From assembly GCF_040675875.1 (NCBI RefSeq), contig NZ_JBEGII010000001.1, forward strand, positions 3,286,001 to 3,350,000: a DNA stretch of 64,000 nucleotides, given 5' to 3'. Source of the DNA: Microbacterium sp. LWO12-1.2. Its GTDB lineage: Bacteria > Actinomycetota > Actinomycetes > Actinomycetales > Microbacteriaceae. The translations under genes were made by a program, and so were the position numbers. The notes below the pieces were generated by a model, which worked only from the letters and a program-made list of their open reading frames with translations, did not search any database and was not told the origin of the DNA. Positions 8,865 to 17,437 of the stretch are shown in pieces; the stretch's first letter is position 1; every line of letters begins with the position of its first letter.

Positions 8865-10457
8865 ATGACGACTGTCTTCACCGGCCGCATCCGTCCGCTC
8901 TCCCCCACGATCGAGGCGGAGGCGGAGGCGATGGCTGTGGAGGACGGGCGGATCGTGCAGGTCGGGACTGCCGCCGAGCTGGCCGAGCGGTTCCCGGACG
9001 CCGACACCATCGCCCTTGACGGATGGGTCATGCCGGGCTTGATCGAACCGCACGGGCATCCCTCGTTCTCGGCGATCGTTTTGTCAGACCTGGTCGTCGA
9101 CATCCGCCCGGTGATCGTCCCGGATGCCGATGGTGCGCTCGAGACGATCCGGCGGGCCGTGGCGGATGCCGAGGGTGCCGTGTTCGTGAACGGATGGGAT
9201 GCGCTGCTGCAGCGCGGGCTCCCCGACCCGGACATGCGCTACCTCGACGAGCTCGCCGGATCGGTGCCGCTGGTCGTGATCCACAACTCGGGTCACTCGG
9301 CGTACTTCAACGCGGCCGCCGCGAAGACCGCGGGCATCGACGAATCCACGACGGACCCGGTCGGCGCCTCGTTCGGTCGTGCCGACGACGGCGCGCTCAC
9401 CGGCGTCGCGCTCGAGGCCGCCGCGGTGGAGATGGTCCTCGCTCCCCTGCTCGCCACCGCGCAGCGGCACATGCCGGCGTTGCTCGCCGGTCACCTGCGC
9501 GATCTCGCCGCGCGCGGGGTCACCACGGTCTCGGACCTGTCGTGGAACTCCGAGCTCAACCCCCTGATTGCGGCGCTGCGGTCGAGGGGCCAGCTGCCGG
9601 TGCGACTGCGCTGGTACGAGATGTCGCGTCCCGGCGGAGTCGCAGCCCCGCGCGGCGACGCCGATCCGGTGTTCCGGCAGACCGGGGTGAAGACCTGGTC
9701 GGACGGCTCTCCGTGGATCGGCAACATCGCCACGTCGTTCCCCTACCTCGACACGCAGGCCACGCGGGATCTGGGACTCGAGCCGCACCACATCGGTCAC
9801 GCGAACTACACGCCCGATGAACTCCGGGCGATCGCCGAGCCCTATGCGGCCGGTGGATGGCAGCTCGCCTGCCACGCGCACGGCGACCGCGCGGTAGACG
9901 CGACCCTCGACGTGTACGAGCAGATCATCTCTCGCCACGACCTGCACGACCATCGATTCCGGCTGGAGCACTGCGGGGCCATGACGCCGGCACAGTTCGC
10001 ACGCGCAGCCGAGCTCGGCGTCACGGTCAGCCTCTTCGTCGACCACATCACCTATTGGGGCGAAGTGCTGGTCGACGACCTGTTCGGCCCGGAGCACGGC
10101 GGCGCCTGGGCGGATGCCGGAGCGGCATTCGCTGCGGGGCACCGTGCGACCTTCCACAACGACGGCTGGGTGACCCCGAACGAGCCGTTCCGCAACATGG
10201 CCGTCGCCGAGACCCGCACCACCCGCAACGGCTTTCGGATGCCGGGGGGCACGCCGGTCTCGCGCGAGCAGGCGCTCCTCGCGCACACGGCGAACGCGGC
10301 ATGGCAGCTGTTCAGTGAGCATGAGGTCGGATCGCTGGCCGCGGGTTTGTTCGCCGACTTCCTGGTGGTCGACCGTGATCCCGTCACAGTTCCGGCAGAA
10401 GAACTCGCGCAGACCGTCGTGCTGTCGACCTATCTCGCCGGCGAGCGGGTGGTCTGA
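8865..10457 (+). CDS. Amidohydrolase family protein (YtcJ-like, Amidohydro_3)
   Basis: 530 aa from ATG 8865; an upstream in-frame GTG at 8826 lacks a better ribosome site. It shows the amidohydrolase composite beta domain (1-55), the metal-binding HxH (LIEPHGHPSF, H63/H65), the TIM-barrel ligands ACHAHGDRAVDATLDVYE and LEHCGAM, and a C-terminal LAAGLFADFLVVDRDP strand typical of the family. YtcJ-like enzymes are predicted hydrolases of C-N bonds, often with unknown substrates; cytoplasmic. It is followed by a NUDIX gene with no tight coupling. Confidence 0.9.
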   Translation: MTTVFTGRIRPLSPTIEAEAEAMAVEDGRIVQVGTAAELAERFPDADTIALDGWVMPGLIEPHGHPSFSAIVLSDLVVDIRPVIVPDADGALETIRRAVADAEGAVFVNGWDALLQRGLPDPDMRYLDELAGSVPLVVIHNSGHSAYFNAAAAKTAGIDESTTDPVGASFGRADDGALTGVALEAAAVEMVLAPLLATAQRHMPALLAGHLRDLAARGVTTVSDLSWNSELNPLIAALRSRGQLPVRLRWYEMSRPGGVAAPRGDADPVFRQTGVKTWSDGSPWIGNIATSFPYLDTQATRDLGLEPHHIGHANYTPDELRAIAEPYAAGGWQLACHAHGDRAVDATLDVYEQIISRHDLHDHRFRLEHCGAMTPAQFARAAELGVTVSLFVDHITYWGEVLVDDLFGPEHGGAWADAGAAFAAGHRATFHNDGWVTPNEPFRNMAVAETRTTRNGFRMPGGTPVSREQALLAHTANAAWQLFSEHEVGSLAAGLFADFLVVDRDPVTVPAEELAQTVVLSTYLAGERVV

Positions 10458-10501
10458 CTCACGGACGGCGAGGGTCCGCGTGCGGGGCTAGGGTGAAAGT
10501 C

Positions 10502-10924
10502 ATGGACCTGCGTGTCGCGGCGTACGCGGTCGTCACAGACGACGACGGCCGGCTGCTGCTCGCGCGCTGGACCGAAGGTCGCCGTGTGGCGTGGACCATG
10601 CCCGGCGGTGGGCTCGAGCCGGGCGAACCACCGGAAGACGCCGTGCGCCGTGAACTCCGCGAGGAGACGGGCTACAGCGTCAAGGTCGGAGAACTGCTGG
10701 GTGTCCACTCCCGCGTGATCCCGGCGACACAGCGGGTACAGAAGGCGGCGGAGCCCTTGCACACCCTGCGCATCGTCTACCGTGCGCAGGTCACGGGCGG
10801 CAAGCTGCGGTTCGAGACCGACGGCTCGACCGACATGGCGGAGTGGTTCTCCCGCCGCGCGGTCGCCGATCTGCAGAGGGTCAAGCTGGTCGACATCGCG
10901 ATGCGGATGGCCGGCATCTACTGA
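10502..10924 (+). CDS. NUDIX hydrolase
   Basis: 140 aa from ATG 10502, preceded by agggtgaaag; a GTG three codons upstream is the alternative start. The complete Nudix box GX5EX7REUXEEXGU is visible as GGGLEPGEPPEDAVRR followed by ELREETGY, with an acidic ADP-ribose/NTP-type pocket region. NUDIX enzymes hydrolyse a nucleoside diphosphate linked to another moiety. The substrate is not predictable from the motif alone. It is convergent with and only 4 nt from the deacylase gene. Confidence 0.93.
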   Translation: MDLRVAAYAVVTDDDGRLLLARWTEGRRVAWTMPGGGLEPGEPPEDAVRRELREETGYSVKVGELLGVHSRVIPATQRVQKAAEPLHTLRIVYRAQVTGGKLRFETDGSTDMAEWFSRRAVADLQRVKLVDIAMRMAGIY

Positions 10925-10928
10925 CCGG

Positions 10929-11450
10929 TCAGTCCCGACGTTCCTCCGGAACGGAGATGTCGGCCACTGTCGCGCCGTAGGCGGCGATCAGATCATCCGC
11001 GTCGACGAACAGGCTGTAGCCGTGGGCCCCCGCGCCCATGGCTATGCGCTGCCCGACGATCGACTCGTCGGCGTAGATCGGCCAGTCCGTCGTGCTGCCG
11101 ATGGGGACGATGGTTCCGCGCTCGTATCCGGTGGCCGCCAGGGCGAGCTCCGGTTCGGGCAGCCGCAGCTTGTTGACGCCCACGAGGGCGCGCAGCTTCG
11201 GCCACGAGATCGAGCGTCCACCGGGCACCAGGGCGAACAGGTAGGTGTCGTCGGCGCGCTTGACCACGAGGGTCTTCACGATTCCGGATGCCGGAATGCC
11301 GAGCAGCTCAGCCGCCTCGAACAGGCTGTTCGCCTGCGGCCGCTCCCTGATGTCGATCGCCAGTCCTCGTGCCGCGGCGGCATCGCGGACCCGGGCATGC
11401 TGATCGCCTCCGTCACCCGAAGGTGCGGAGGCGGGATCAGTGGAAGTCAC
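10929..11450 (-). CDS. YbaK/ProX-domain aminoacyl-tRNA deacylase
   Basis: 173 aa, GTG start overlapping the stop of the upstream gene as GTGA, so translation is probably coupled. It carries a YbaK-type fold: SLFEAAELLGIPASGIVKTLVVKR with the family's catalytic-type lysine, VPGGRSISWPKLRALVG, RGTIVPIGSTTDWPIYADES and GAGAHGYSLFVDADDLI. YbaK/ProX proteins clear misacylated Cys-tRNA(Pro) or Ala-tRNA(Pro) in trans. Residues 1-20 are a variable tail rich in D, G and S. Confidence 0.9.
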   Translation of the reverse strand: MTSTDPASAPSGDGGDQHARVRDAAAARGLAIDIRERPQANSLFEAAELLGIPASGIVKTLVVKRADDTYLFALVPGGRSISWPKLRALVGVNKLRLPEPELALAATGYERGTIVPIGSTTDWPIYADESIVGQRIAMGAGAHGYSLFVDADDLIAAYGATVADISVPEERRD

Positions 11451-11947
11451 GCGTCGGGAGCAGACAGCGGGTCATCGGCGACCCAGAGCTCGTCGTCGGC
11501 ACGAAGCGCCTGCCATGCCGCGTACAGCACGCCGACGGCGGCTGCGGCACCCAGGATGATCGCGATGACCGAGCCGAGACCAGGGCCGCTCTTCTGGGGC
11601 TTGGTGGCCTTGCGGACCTGCTTCTCGATGCCCAGACGCTTCGCGTTCGCGACATCCCATGCGGTCAGTGCACTGCCGACGACTCCGCCGACGATCGGGA
11701 CGACCCTGTCGTCGACGACGTGCTTGCCGAAACTGACACCACGGTCCACTACCGGGGCGACCCGGCGGTTGTAGGTGTCCTGGACCACGGGCAGCACCTG
11801 CTCGCGACCGAGGCTGCCGAGCTGACGGCTGGCCTCGCGGGCGACATCGGCGGCGTGGCCGACCAGAACCTGCTGCGACTCCCAGAGCTGGGTCGCGTCG
11901 TTCTGCAGTCGGCGCAGTTCCTTCTTCCGCTTGCGGCTGAGGCTCAC
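11447..11947 (-). CDS. Hypothetical protein with C-terminal membrane segment
   Basis: 166 aa. The GTG start at 11947 has an excellent Shine-Dalgarno (aggaga, 5-nt spacer), which argues against longer upstream reading. It has a basic, helical N-terminus (SLSRKRKKELRRLQNDATQL), an amphipathic middle, one clear transmembrane helix (SVIAIILGAAAAVGVLYAAW, about 125-145) and an acidic C-terminus. No family recognised. First gene of a two-gene unit with the YbaK protein; divergent from ppiA. Confidence 0.82.
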   Translation of the reverse strand: MSLSRKRKKELRRLQNDATQLWESQQVLVGHAADVAREASRQLGSLGREQVLPVVQDTYNRRVAPVVDRGVSFGKHVVDDRVVPIVGGVVGSALTAWDVANAKRLGIEKQVRKATKPQKSGPGLGSVIAIILGAAAAVGVLYAAWQALRADDELWVADDPLSAPDA

Positions 11948-12120
11948 GATGTTCTCCTGTCGATTGGAGGTGCGGGTTCCCCATCTTGCCAGAAGAGGCT
12001 GGACGCGAGGCGGGAAAACACCTACCCCTTGCCAACTCGGAGGCCACGATGTACCTTCTCTGCCTCTCTTCGGGCGCGGGAACAAAGCCAACTCATGGGA
12101 AGCTCTGCGAGAATGAAGCC

Positions 12121-12678
12121 ATGCCTCACGCCTCTCACGTCGCAACCCTGCACACCAACCACGGTGACATCGTCATCAACCTCTTCGGTGACCACGCCCC
12201 GAAGACGGTCAAGAACTTCGTCGGCCTCGCCGACGGTACCCAGGAGTGGACGCACCCCGCCACCGGCAAGCCGGGCGAGGGTCCCCTCTACAAGGACGTC
12301 GTCTTCCACCGCATCATCCCGAACTTCATGATCCAGGGCGGAGACCCGCTCGGACAGGGCGTCGGCGGCCCCGGCTACAACTTCGACGACGAGATCAATA
12401 ACGAGCTGAACTTCAACGCTCCCTACATCCTCGCGATGGCCAACGCCGGCCTGCGTCGCAACGCCATCACGGGCAAGCCCGAGGGCACGAACGGCTCGCA
12501 GTTCTTCATCACCACCGACCCGACGCCGTGGCTGCAGGGCAAGCACACGATCTTCGGCGAGGTCGCCGATGACGCCTCCAAGGCTGTCGTCGACGCGATC
12601 GGCGCCGTCGCCACCGGTGCGGGCGACCGCCCCATCGAGCCGGTCGTGCTGCAGTCGATCGACATCGTCGCGGCCTGA
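12121..12678 (+). CDS. ppiA: Cyclophilin-type peptidyl-prolyl cis-trans isomerase
   Basis: 185 aa, no signal peptide, so cytoplasmic. Cyclophilin signatures are continuous: NHGDIVINLFGDHAPKTVKNF, FHRIIPNFMIQGGDPLGQG (catalytic FHR...Q), NGSQFFITTDPTPWLQGKHT and FGEV. It catalyses proline isomerisation in folding. Neighbours match the ppiA position next to the rhomboid and crgA genes near dnaA in many actinobacteria. The ATG start follows a weak gaga site. Confidence 0.96.
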   Translation: MPHASHVATLHTNHGDIVINLFGDHAPKTVKNFVGLADGTQEWTHPATGKPGEGPLYKDVVFHRIIPNFMIQGGDPLGQGVGGPGYNFDDEINNELNFNAPYILAMANAGLRRNAITGKPEGTNGSQFFITTDPTPWLQGKHTIFGEVADDASKAVVDAIGAVATGAGDRPIEPVVLQSIDIVAA

Positions 12679-12699
12679 CGACAGCTGCGGCCGATCCGG

Positions 12700-13587
12700 A
12701 TGTCGACGCCTGAGTTCACGAGCAATCGCGACAACTTCTGCTACCGGCATCCGGATCGGCAGAGCTTCGTGCTCTGCCAGCGCTGCCTGCGCACCATCTG
12801 CCCGGAGTGCCAGACCCCGGCACCCGTCGGGGTGATCTGCCCCGAGTGCATGCAGGAGCAGCGCAAGAATCGCACCCCCGCGCAGAAGCGCGCCGAGCGT
12901 CGCTGGGGAGGTCGCGGATCCGTCACCGCTGTACGCAGCGGCAAGCCGATCGTCACCTATGCGCTGCTCGCGATCACTTCTTTCATCGGACTGCTGCAGC
13001 TGATCCCGGGGCTCGGCCCTCAGATCACCGATGCGCTGCTCTTCGCAGCGCCCTATCTCTACCCGAGCATCTCGCCCTACCCCTTCGAGCCGTGGCGCCT
13101 GCTCACTGCCGTCTTCGTGCACGGCGGGTTCGTGCACCTGGCCCTGAACATGCTCGCGCTGTGGATGCTTGGGCAGAGCCTCGAGCCGATGCTCGGCCGC
13201 GCCCGCTACCTCTCGCTGTATCTGATCAGCGGCCTGGGCGGATCCGTGATGGTCGCGGTCCTCGCCCCCACCACCGCAACGGTGGGTGCGTCCGGTGCCG
13301 TCTTCGGCCTGATGGCCGCGCTGTTGATCATCGGTCGGCACATCGGGGCGAACGTCACCGGGATCCTCGTGATCCTCGGCATCAACTTCGCCTTCGGGTT
13401 CTTCGTCGGCGGCATCGCCTGGCAGGCGCACCTGGGTGGCGCCATCGTCGGCGCCCTGATCGCCTTCATCTACACCCGCACGAAGCGGCGTGAACAGCGC
13501 ATCTGGCAGATCGTCCTGCTCGCAGTGACCGTCGTCGCGCTGCTCGTCGTCGTGTTCGTCGTTCCCCCGCTGATTCTCTTGTCCTGA
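12700..13587 (+). CDS. Rhomboid-family intramembrane serine protease with N-terminal zinc-finger-like domain
   Basis: 295 aa. Residues 14-50 hold a Cys/His cluster (CYRHPDR, CQRC, CPEC, CPEC) resembling a B-box-type zinc-binding domain. Six or seven membrane helices follow. Rhomboid residues are present: HGGFVHLALN (H141, H146, N150), GASGAVFG (nucleophile S198) and WQAHLGG (H244). Rhomboids cleave transmembrane segments inside the bilayer. It starts 22 nt after ppiA on the same strand. The substrate is unknown. Confidence 0.93.
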   Translation: MSTPEFTSNRDNFCYRHPDRQSFVLCQRCLRTICPECQTPAPVGVICPECMQEQRKNRTPAQKRAERRWGGRGSVTAVRSGKPIVTYALLAITSFIGLLQLIPGLGPQITDALLFAAPYLYPSISPYPFEPWRLLTAVFVHGGFVHLALNMLALWMLGQSLEPMLGRARYLSLYLISGLGGSVMVAVLAPTTATVGASGAVFGLMAALLIIGRHIGANVTGILVILGINFAFGFFVGGIAWQAHLGGAIVGALIAFIYTRTKRREQRIWQIVLLAVTVVALLVVVFVVPPLILLS

Positions 13588-13601
13588 TCCCGAGTTGTTA
13601 A

Positions 13602-13670
13602 CAGGGTTGTTAACCCCTGTGAATAACACCGGTGTAATTCTCCCCAGGCTGTGGAGAGATCTGTGGATAA
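13602..13670. promoter_or_regulatory. DnaA-box-like cluster between rhomboid and crgA
   Basis: Two sites matching TTATNCACA read as tgtgaataa (13618-13626) and tgtggataa (13662-13670), same orientation, 44 bp centre to centre. They are preceded by a tandem pair of gttgttaac motifs 13-14 bp apart. This is AT-richer than its surroundings and non-coding. DnaA binding is inferred from the consensus only; the true oriC next to dnaA is not in the window. Confidence 0.55.
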
Positions 13671-13710
13671 CTTGTTGAGGGCTTGTGGGGTCCTGGGGAG
13701 TGGGGAAAGC

Positions 13711-13741
13711 GAAGGGCCCCTCGCTCTGCGAGAGGCCCTTC
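13711..13741. terminator. Bidirectional hairpin between rhomboid and crgA
   Basis: GAAGGGCCCCTCG-ctctg-CGAGAGGCCCTTC, 13-bp arms with one mismatch, in the space between convergent rhomboid and crgA. It likely ends both transcripts. Confidence 0.7.
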
Positions 13742-13760
13742 GGGAAGTGTGTGGTGCGGG

Positions 13761-14000
13761 TCAGCGCCAGCGGGTGGTCATCAGGAAGCCGATCAGGGCG
13801 ATGCCAAGGCCGATCGCCAGGTTCCAGTTGTCGAGCCCCGGAATCGGGAACTGCATCCCAGAGATGTAGAACACGAGGATCCACACCAGACCCAGCAGCA
13901 TGAAGCCGATCATCACCGGCTTGAACCAGACGGCGTTCGGAGCTGCCTCGCCCTCGGCGCGCTCGACGACGGGTTCTTCACTCTTGCGCTCTCGTGCCAT
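13761..14000 (-). CDS. crgA: Cell division protein CrgA
   Basis: 79 aa from ATG 14000. It has a short charged cytoplasmic N-terminus (MARERKSEEPVVERAEGEAA) and two membrane helices separated by ISGMQFPIPGLDNWN, a typical CrgA loop (family pattern near P-x-P-x-L), ending TTRWR. CrgA coordinates FtsZ-ring assembly and septal peptidoglycan synthesis in actinobacteria. The position beside rhomboid, sortase, trpG and pknB/pknA matches the conserved locus. Confidence 0.92.
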   Translation of the reverse strand: MARERKSEEPVVERAEGEAAPNAVWFKPVMIGFMLLGLVWILVFYISGMQFPIPGLDNWNLAIGLGIALIGFLMTTRWR

Positions 14001-14092
14001 TCCGTCATTGTACCCAAGAGTGCTGTCTCGAATCGATGCGGGTTCTCGGCCTCTTCGGCATCCATTCAGCACCGGGCGATAGCATCGCATCC

Positions 14093-14887
14093 ATGACTGC
14101 ATCCGTCGCGCCTGGGGGACGACGTTCGCATCGCTCCCGGCCACGATCCAGGGCGACCTTCGCGAGCGTCCTCGGGGAGCTCCTGCTCACCGCCGGTGTT
14201 CTCGTGCTGCTGTTCGTCGCCTGGCAGATGTGGATCGGCGACATCATCATCAGCGCCCAGAAGAACGAAGAGGGCGCCGCGGTCTCCGCCCAGCTCGCCC
14301 AGGCAGAGGCGCCTGAGCTTCCTCCTCTGGTCGCGGCCGACGACGGCACGACGACCTACGAGCCGGTCATCCCCGCCGCCCCTGCCGACACCGAATGGCT
14401 CGGACAGATGCACGTGCCGCGGTTCGGCGCCGACTACAACTTCGGCATCTACGGTGGCACCAGCCGCGCCCGCACGCTCGACGACCTCGGTATCGGCGTC
14501 TACACGAACTCGAAGATGCCCGGCGAGGTCGGCAACTTCGCGATGGCCGGACACCGCACCACGTGGGGCAAGCCCTTCAACCAGCTCGACAAGCTGCAGT
14601 TGAACGACGCGATCGTGGTCGAGACTCCCGACGGCTGGTTCACCTATCGCTTCCGCACGCTGGAGTACGTCAAGCCGACGCAGACGGATGTGCTCGCCGA
14701 CGTGCCGCAGATGCCCGAGGTGCAGACAGGTGAGCGGTACATCACCCTCACCGCGTGCTCGCCGCTGTACTCGCTCGCCGAGCGCATCGTCGCCTATGGG
14801 GTGTTCGAGAGCTTCCAGCCCCGGGCCGAGGGGCCGCCGAAGGCGTTGACCGATCCGCCGCCGCCCCCGGCCGCACCGTCGGTGTAG
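14093..14887 (+). CDS. srtE: Class E sortase
   Basis: 264 aa. A basic N-terminus and a single signal-anchor helix (about 26-48, LLLTAGVLVLLFVAW) are followed by a low-complexity spacer and the sortase barrel. Catalytic residues are visible: H154 (MAGHRTTWGKPF), C222 (ITLTACSPLYS) and R231 (LAERIVAYG). Class E sortases attach LAxTG proteins to the peptidoglycan of high-GC Gram-positives. The GH92 enzyme in this window carries LAGTG, a direct candidate substrate. The C-terminus is proline rich (DPPPPPAAPSV). Confidence 0.92.
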   Translation: MTASVAPGGRRSHRSRPRSRATFASVLGELLLTAGVLVLLFVAWQMWIGDIIISAQKNEEGAAVSAQLAQAEAPELPPLVAADDGTTTYEPVIPAAPADTEWLGQMHVPRFGADYNFGIYGGTSRARTLDDLGIGVYTNSKMPGEVGNFAMAGHRTTWGKPFNQLDKLQLNDAIVVETPDGWFTYRFRTLEYVKPTQTDVLADVPQMPEVQTGERYITLTACSPLYSLAERIVAYGVFESFQPRAEGPPKALTDPPPPPAAPSV

Positions 14888-14916
14888 GTTGTGGAAAGCG
14901 ACGAGGGAGAAGACTG

Positions 14917-15072
14917 ATGTACGCCGGAATCTGGCGCCTGCTGCCCGGCCCCTGGTGGGTGCGACTGCTGATCGTGCTGGTCGTGGTGTCCGCTGTCATC
15001 TACGCCCTGTTCTACTACGTGTTCCCCTGGGTGAGCCCGATCATCTCCCCTGGTGAGATCGACCTCGAATGA
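14917..15072 (+). CDS. Small single-pass membrane protein between sortase and trpG-like gene
   Basis: 51 aa, with a good Shine-Dalgarno (gagggag). One membrane helix (about 16-35: LLIVLVVVSAVIYALFYYV) is followed by the tail PWVSPIISPGEIDLE. Its stop overlaps the next start as ATGA, so it is translationally coupled to the amidotransferase. A small membrane protein is often found at this place in Microbacteriaceae-type loci; function unknown. Confidence 0.82.
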   Translation: MYAGIWRLLPGPWWVRLLIVLVVVSAVIYALFYYVFPWVSPIISPGEIDLE

Positions 15073-15701
15073 CCCGCGTGCTCGTGGTCGACAACCACGA
15101 CAGCTTCGTCCACACTCTCGTCGGCTACCTGCAGGAGCTTGGAGCCGAGACCACGCTGATCGAGTCGGATGCCATCGATGTCGACGGACTCGTGCAGTTG
15201 CTGCCCGAGGTCGACGCCCTGATGCTCTCGCCGGGCCCGGGTTCCCCGGCTGATGCCGGTGTCTCGCTCGAGGCCGTTCGGGTCGCGGCGCGCATGCACA
15301 TGCCGCTGCTCGGGGTGTGCCTGGGGCACCAGGTGATCGGCGCGGCATTCGGCTCCCCGGTGACCGAGGCCCCGGAACTCATGCACGGGATGGTGTCGCC
15401 GATGCACCACGACGGTTCCCTGCTGTTCGCCGGACTGCCGTCTCCCCTCGATGTCGGGCGCTACCACTCGCTCGCCATCGCCGCCGCGGATCTGCCGCCG
15501 GAGCTGAGAGTGACGGCACGCACGGACAGCGGAACGGTCATGGGGATATCCCACACCGACCTGCCCATCCACGGCGTGCAGTTCCACCCGGAGAGCGTCC
15601 TCACCGACGGAGGGTACCGGCTGCTGGCCAACTGGCTCGAATCGATCGGCGACCCGTCCGCCGTCGAGCGGGCGGAAGCACTGCACCCGCTGTCGCGCTG
15701 A
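15069..15701 (+). CDS. Class I glutamine amidotransferase, anthranilate/aminodeoxychorismate synthase component II
   Basis: 210 aa. The GATase triad is intact: C84 (LGVCLGHQ), H173 and E175 (GVQFHPES), with the SPGPGSP oxyanion-strand motif. It supplies ammonia to component I in anthranilate (TrpG) or 4-amino-4-deoxychorismate (PabA) synthesis; the two cannot be separated without a partner gene. It matches the trpG-annotated gene beside pknB in mycobacteria. It ends 3 nt from the convergent pknB. Confidence 0.93.
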   Translation: MTRVLVVDNHDSFVHTLVGYLQELGAETTLIESDAIDVDGLVQLLPEVDALMLSPGPGSPADAGVSLEAVRVAARMHMPLLGVCLGHQVIGAAFGSPVTEAPELMHGMVSPMHHDGSLLFAGLPSPLDVGRYHSLAIAAADLPPELRVTARTDSGTVMGISHTDLPIHGVQFHPESVLTDGGYRLLANWLESIGDPSAVERAEALHPLSR

Positions 15702-15704
15702 GCC

Positions 15705-17396
15705 CTACTCCCCCGTGCAGTAGCGCAGTTCGACCGGCGATCCGATCGGAACGTCGCCCGGTGCCACCGACATCGACACGACGGTGGGTGGGGTCGTCGC
15801 CGGGCAGTCAGCCGACTCGACGGGAGTGGCGGTGAGCCCGAGAGACTCCAGGTTCGTGGTCGCCGCGGCGAGCGTCCAACCGGCGAGGTCGGTCAGAGTG
15901 ACCTTGCCGCTGGCCACGACCAGGTTGACCACGGTGCCGGGTGCGACTTCGGCGGCTTCCTTCTCGCTCGCGGAGATCACGGTGTCCGCCGCGATCGATT
16001 TGTCGTTGCGTTGGATGACCGTGCCGAGTTCTAGTCCGGCGGCGGTCAGCGCCTTCTTGGCATCGGTGAGAGACATCCCCTCGAGCTGGGGCACTGTCGA
16101 GGTCTCGACCCCTGACGACACGTAGAGCGTGACGGTGTCGCCCTCGCTGACGGTCTCCCCGGCCTCGGGATCGGTGCGGATCACGTTGCCTTCGGTGATG
16201 TCGGTACTCGTTTCGACCACCAGTTTCGTCGTGAGGTCCAGATCCGACAGGTCGGACTGAGCCCGCTCGGAGGAGACATTCACGAGATCAGGGACGACGC
16301 GCGACGTGGCGGGAACCTCGGGAGGACGCATGCTGATGGTCCAGACCCAGAACAGCACCGAGGCGAGGAGCACGGCGAGAAGAGCGACGCCGGCCCAGAT
16401 CCAGGCGACGGGCGGGCCCGACTGCGTACGCGCCATCGTCGTATCCGTGCTGAGCTGGCGCAGGGAGCGTGCGGTCTCCTGCGCCTGGCGGGGACTCGGA
16501 CCGTACAGTTCGCTGGTGAGTGCGCCCAGCTCCTTGCGGCTCGGCGCGTGGCCGCTGACCGCGCTGTCGAGAGCGGCGCGGAAGTGCGCCGCATCCGGGT
16601 AGCGCTGGTACGGATCTTTCGCGAGAGCGCGCAGCACCACCGGGTCGAGGGCGCCGGGGGCGTCTTCGTTGACCTCGGTCGGAGGGATCGGCGTCTCACT
16701 CACGTGCTGGTAGGCGACGGCGACCGGCGACTCACCACGGAAGGGCTGGCGTCCGGTGAGCAGCTCGTAGAGCACCACTCCGGTGGAGTACAGGTCGGCG
16801 CGCGCATCGACCGGCTCGCCCTTCGCCTGCTCCGGCGAGAAATAGGCGGCGGTACCGATGATCTGCGTGGTCTCGGCCACGGTGGAGGACGAGTCGGACA
16901 CCGCGCGGGCGATGCCGAAGTCCATGACCTTGACCTGGCCCTTCTCGGTGACCATGACGTTGCCCGGCTTGATGTCGCGGTGCACGACGCCGGCGCGGTG
17001 CGAGTAGTCGAGCGCCTCGAGGATGCCGTCTGTGTAGCGGACAGCATCCTCCACCGGCACGGGTCCGGACGCGATGATGTCCTTCAGCAGCGTGCCGCTG
17101 ATCAGCTCCATCACGATGTAGGGAGGGTCGTCCGAGGAACTGTCGGTGTTCGAGGGGTCGCCGGCGTCGTAGACACGCACGATCGACGGGTGCGACATCC
17201 GCGACGCGGCCTGGGCCTCGAGGCGGAACCGCGTGCGGAACGCTGTGTCTTTGGCGAGTTCGGGGTCGAGGATCTTGATCGCGACCTCGCGGCCGAGCGT
17301 CAGATCCTGGCCGCGGTAGACCTTGGCCATGCCCCCGCGCCCGATGAGCTCGCCGACGCGGTACCTACCCGCGAGAACGCGTGGCTCTGTGGACAC
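15705..17396 (-). CDS. pknB: Serine/threonine protein kinase with PASTA domains, PknB-like
   Basis: 563 aa, GTG start. The kinase domain (about 11-275) has GRGGMAKVYRG, K41, HRDIKPGNV (D141) and DFG (159). A juxtamembrane linker is followed by one transmembrane helix (about 330-352) and three extracellular PASTA repeats, ending in a Cys-containing CPAT...RYCTGE tail. PASTA domains bind muropeptides or lipid II and couple wall status to division. Last gene of the fhaA-to-pknB operon, 41 nt after pknA. Confidence 0.95.
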   Translation of the reverse strand: MSTEPRVLAGRYRVGELIGRGGMAKVYRGQDLTLGREVAIKILDPELAKDTAFRTRFRLEAQAASRMSHPSIVRVYDAGDPSNTDSSSDDPPYIVMELISGTLLKDIIASGPVPVEDAVRYTDGILEALDYSHRAGVVHRDIKPGNVMVTEKGQVKVMDFGIARAVSDSSSTVAETTQIIGTAAYFSPEQAKGEPVDARADLYSTGVVLYELLTGRQPFRGESPVAVAYQHVSETPIPPTEVNEDAPGALDPVVLRALAKDPYQRYPDAAHFRAALDSAVSGHAPSRKELGALTSELYGPSPRQAQETARSLRQLSTDTTMARTQSGPPVAWIWAGVALLAVLLASVLFWVWTISMRPPEVPATSRVVPDLVNVSSERAQSDLSDLDLTTKLVVETSTDITEGNVIRTDPEAGETVSEGDTVTLYVSSGVETSTVPQLEGMSLTDAKKALTAAGLELGTVIQRNDKSIAADTVISASEKEAAEVAPGTVVNLVVASGKVTLTDLAGWTLAAATTNLESLGLTATPVESADCPATTPPTVVSMSVAPGDVPIGSPVELRYCTGE

Positions 17397-17437
17397 GTAC
17401 TACCCCCTGGCAAAACTGATACTGAGCTGGAATAAGG

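Noticed and set aside
13602..13670. oriC
   Set aside because: Only two DnaA boxes and no long AT-rich unwinding region; dnaA/dnaN/gyrB are absent, so a full origin is not supported.
12022..13884. 620-codon antisense frame over ppiA and rhomboid
   Set aside because: It overlaps two firmly identified genes, spans the DnaA-box gap, and has low-complexity polar composition; no motif.
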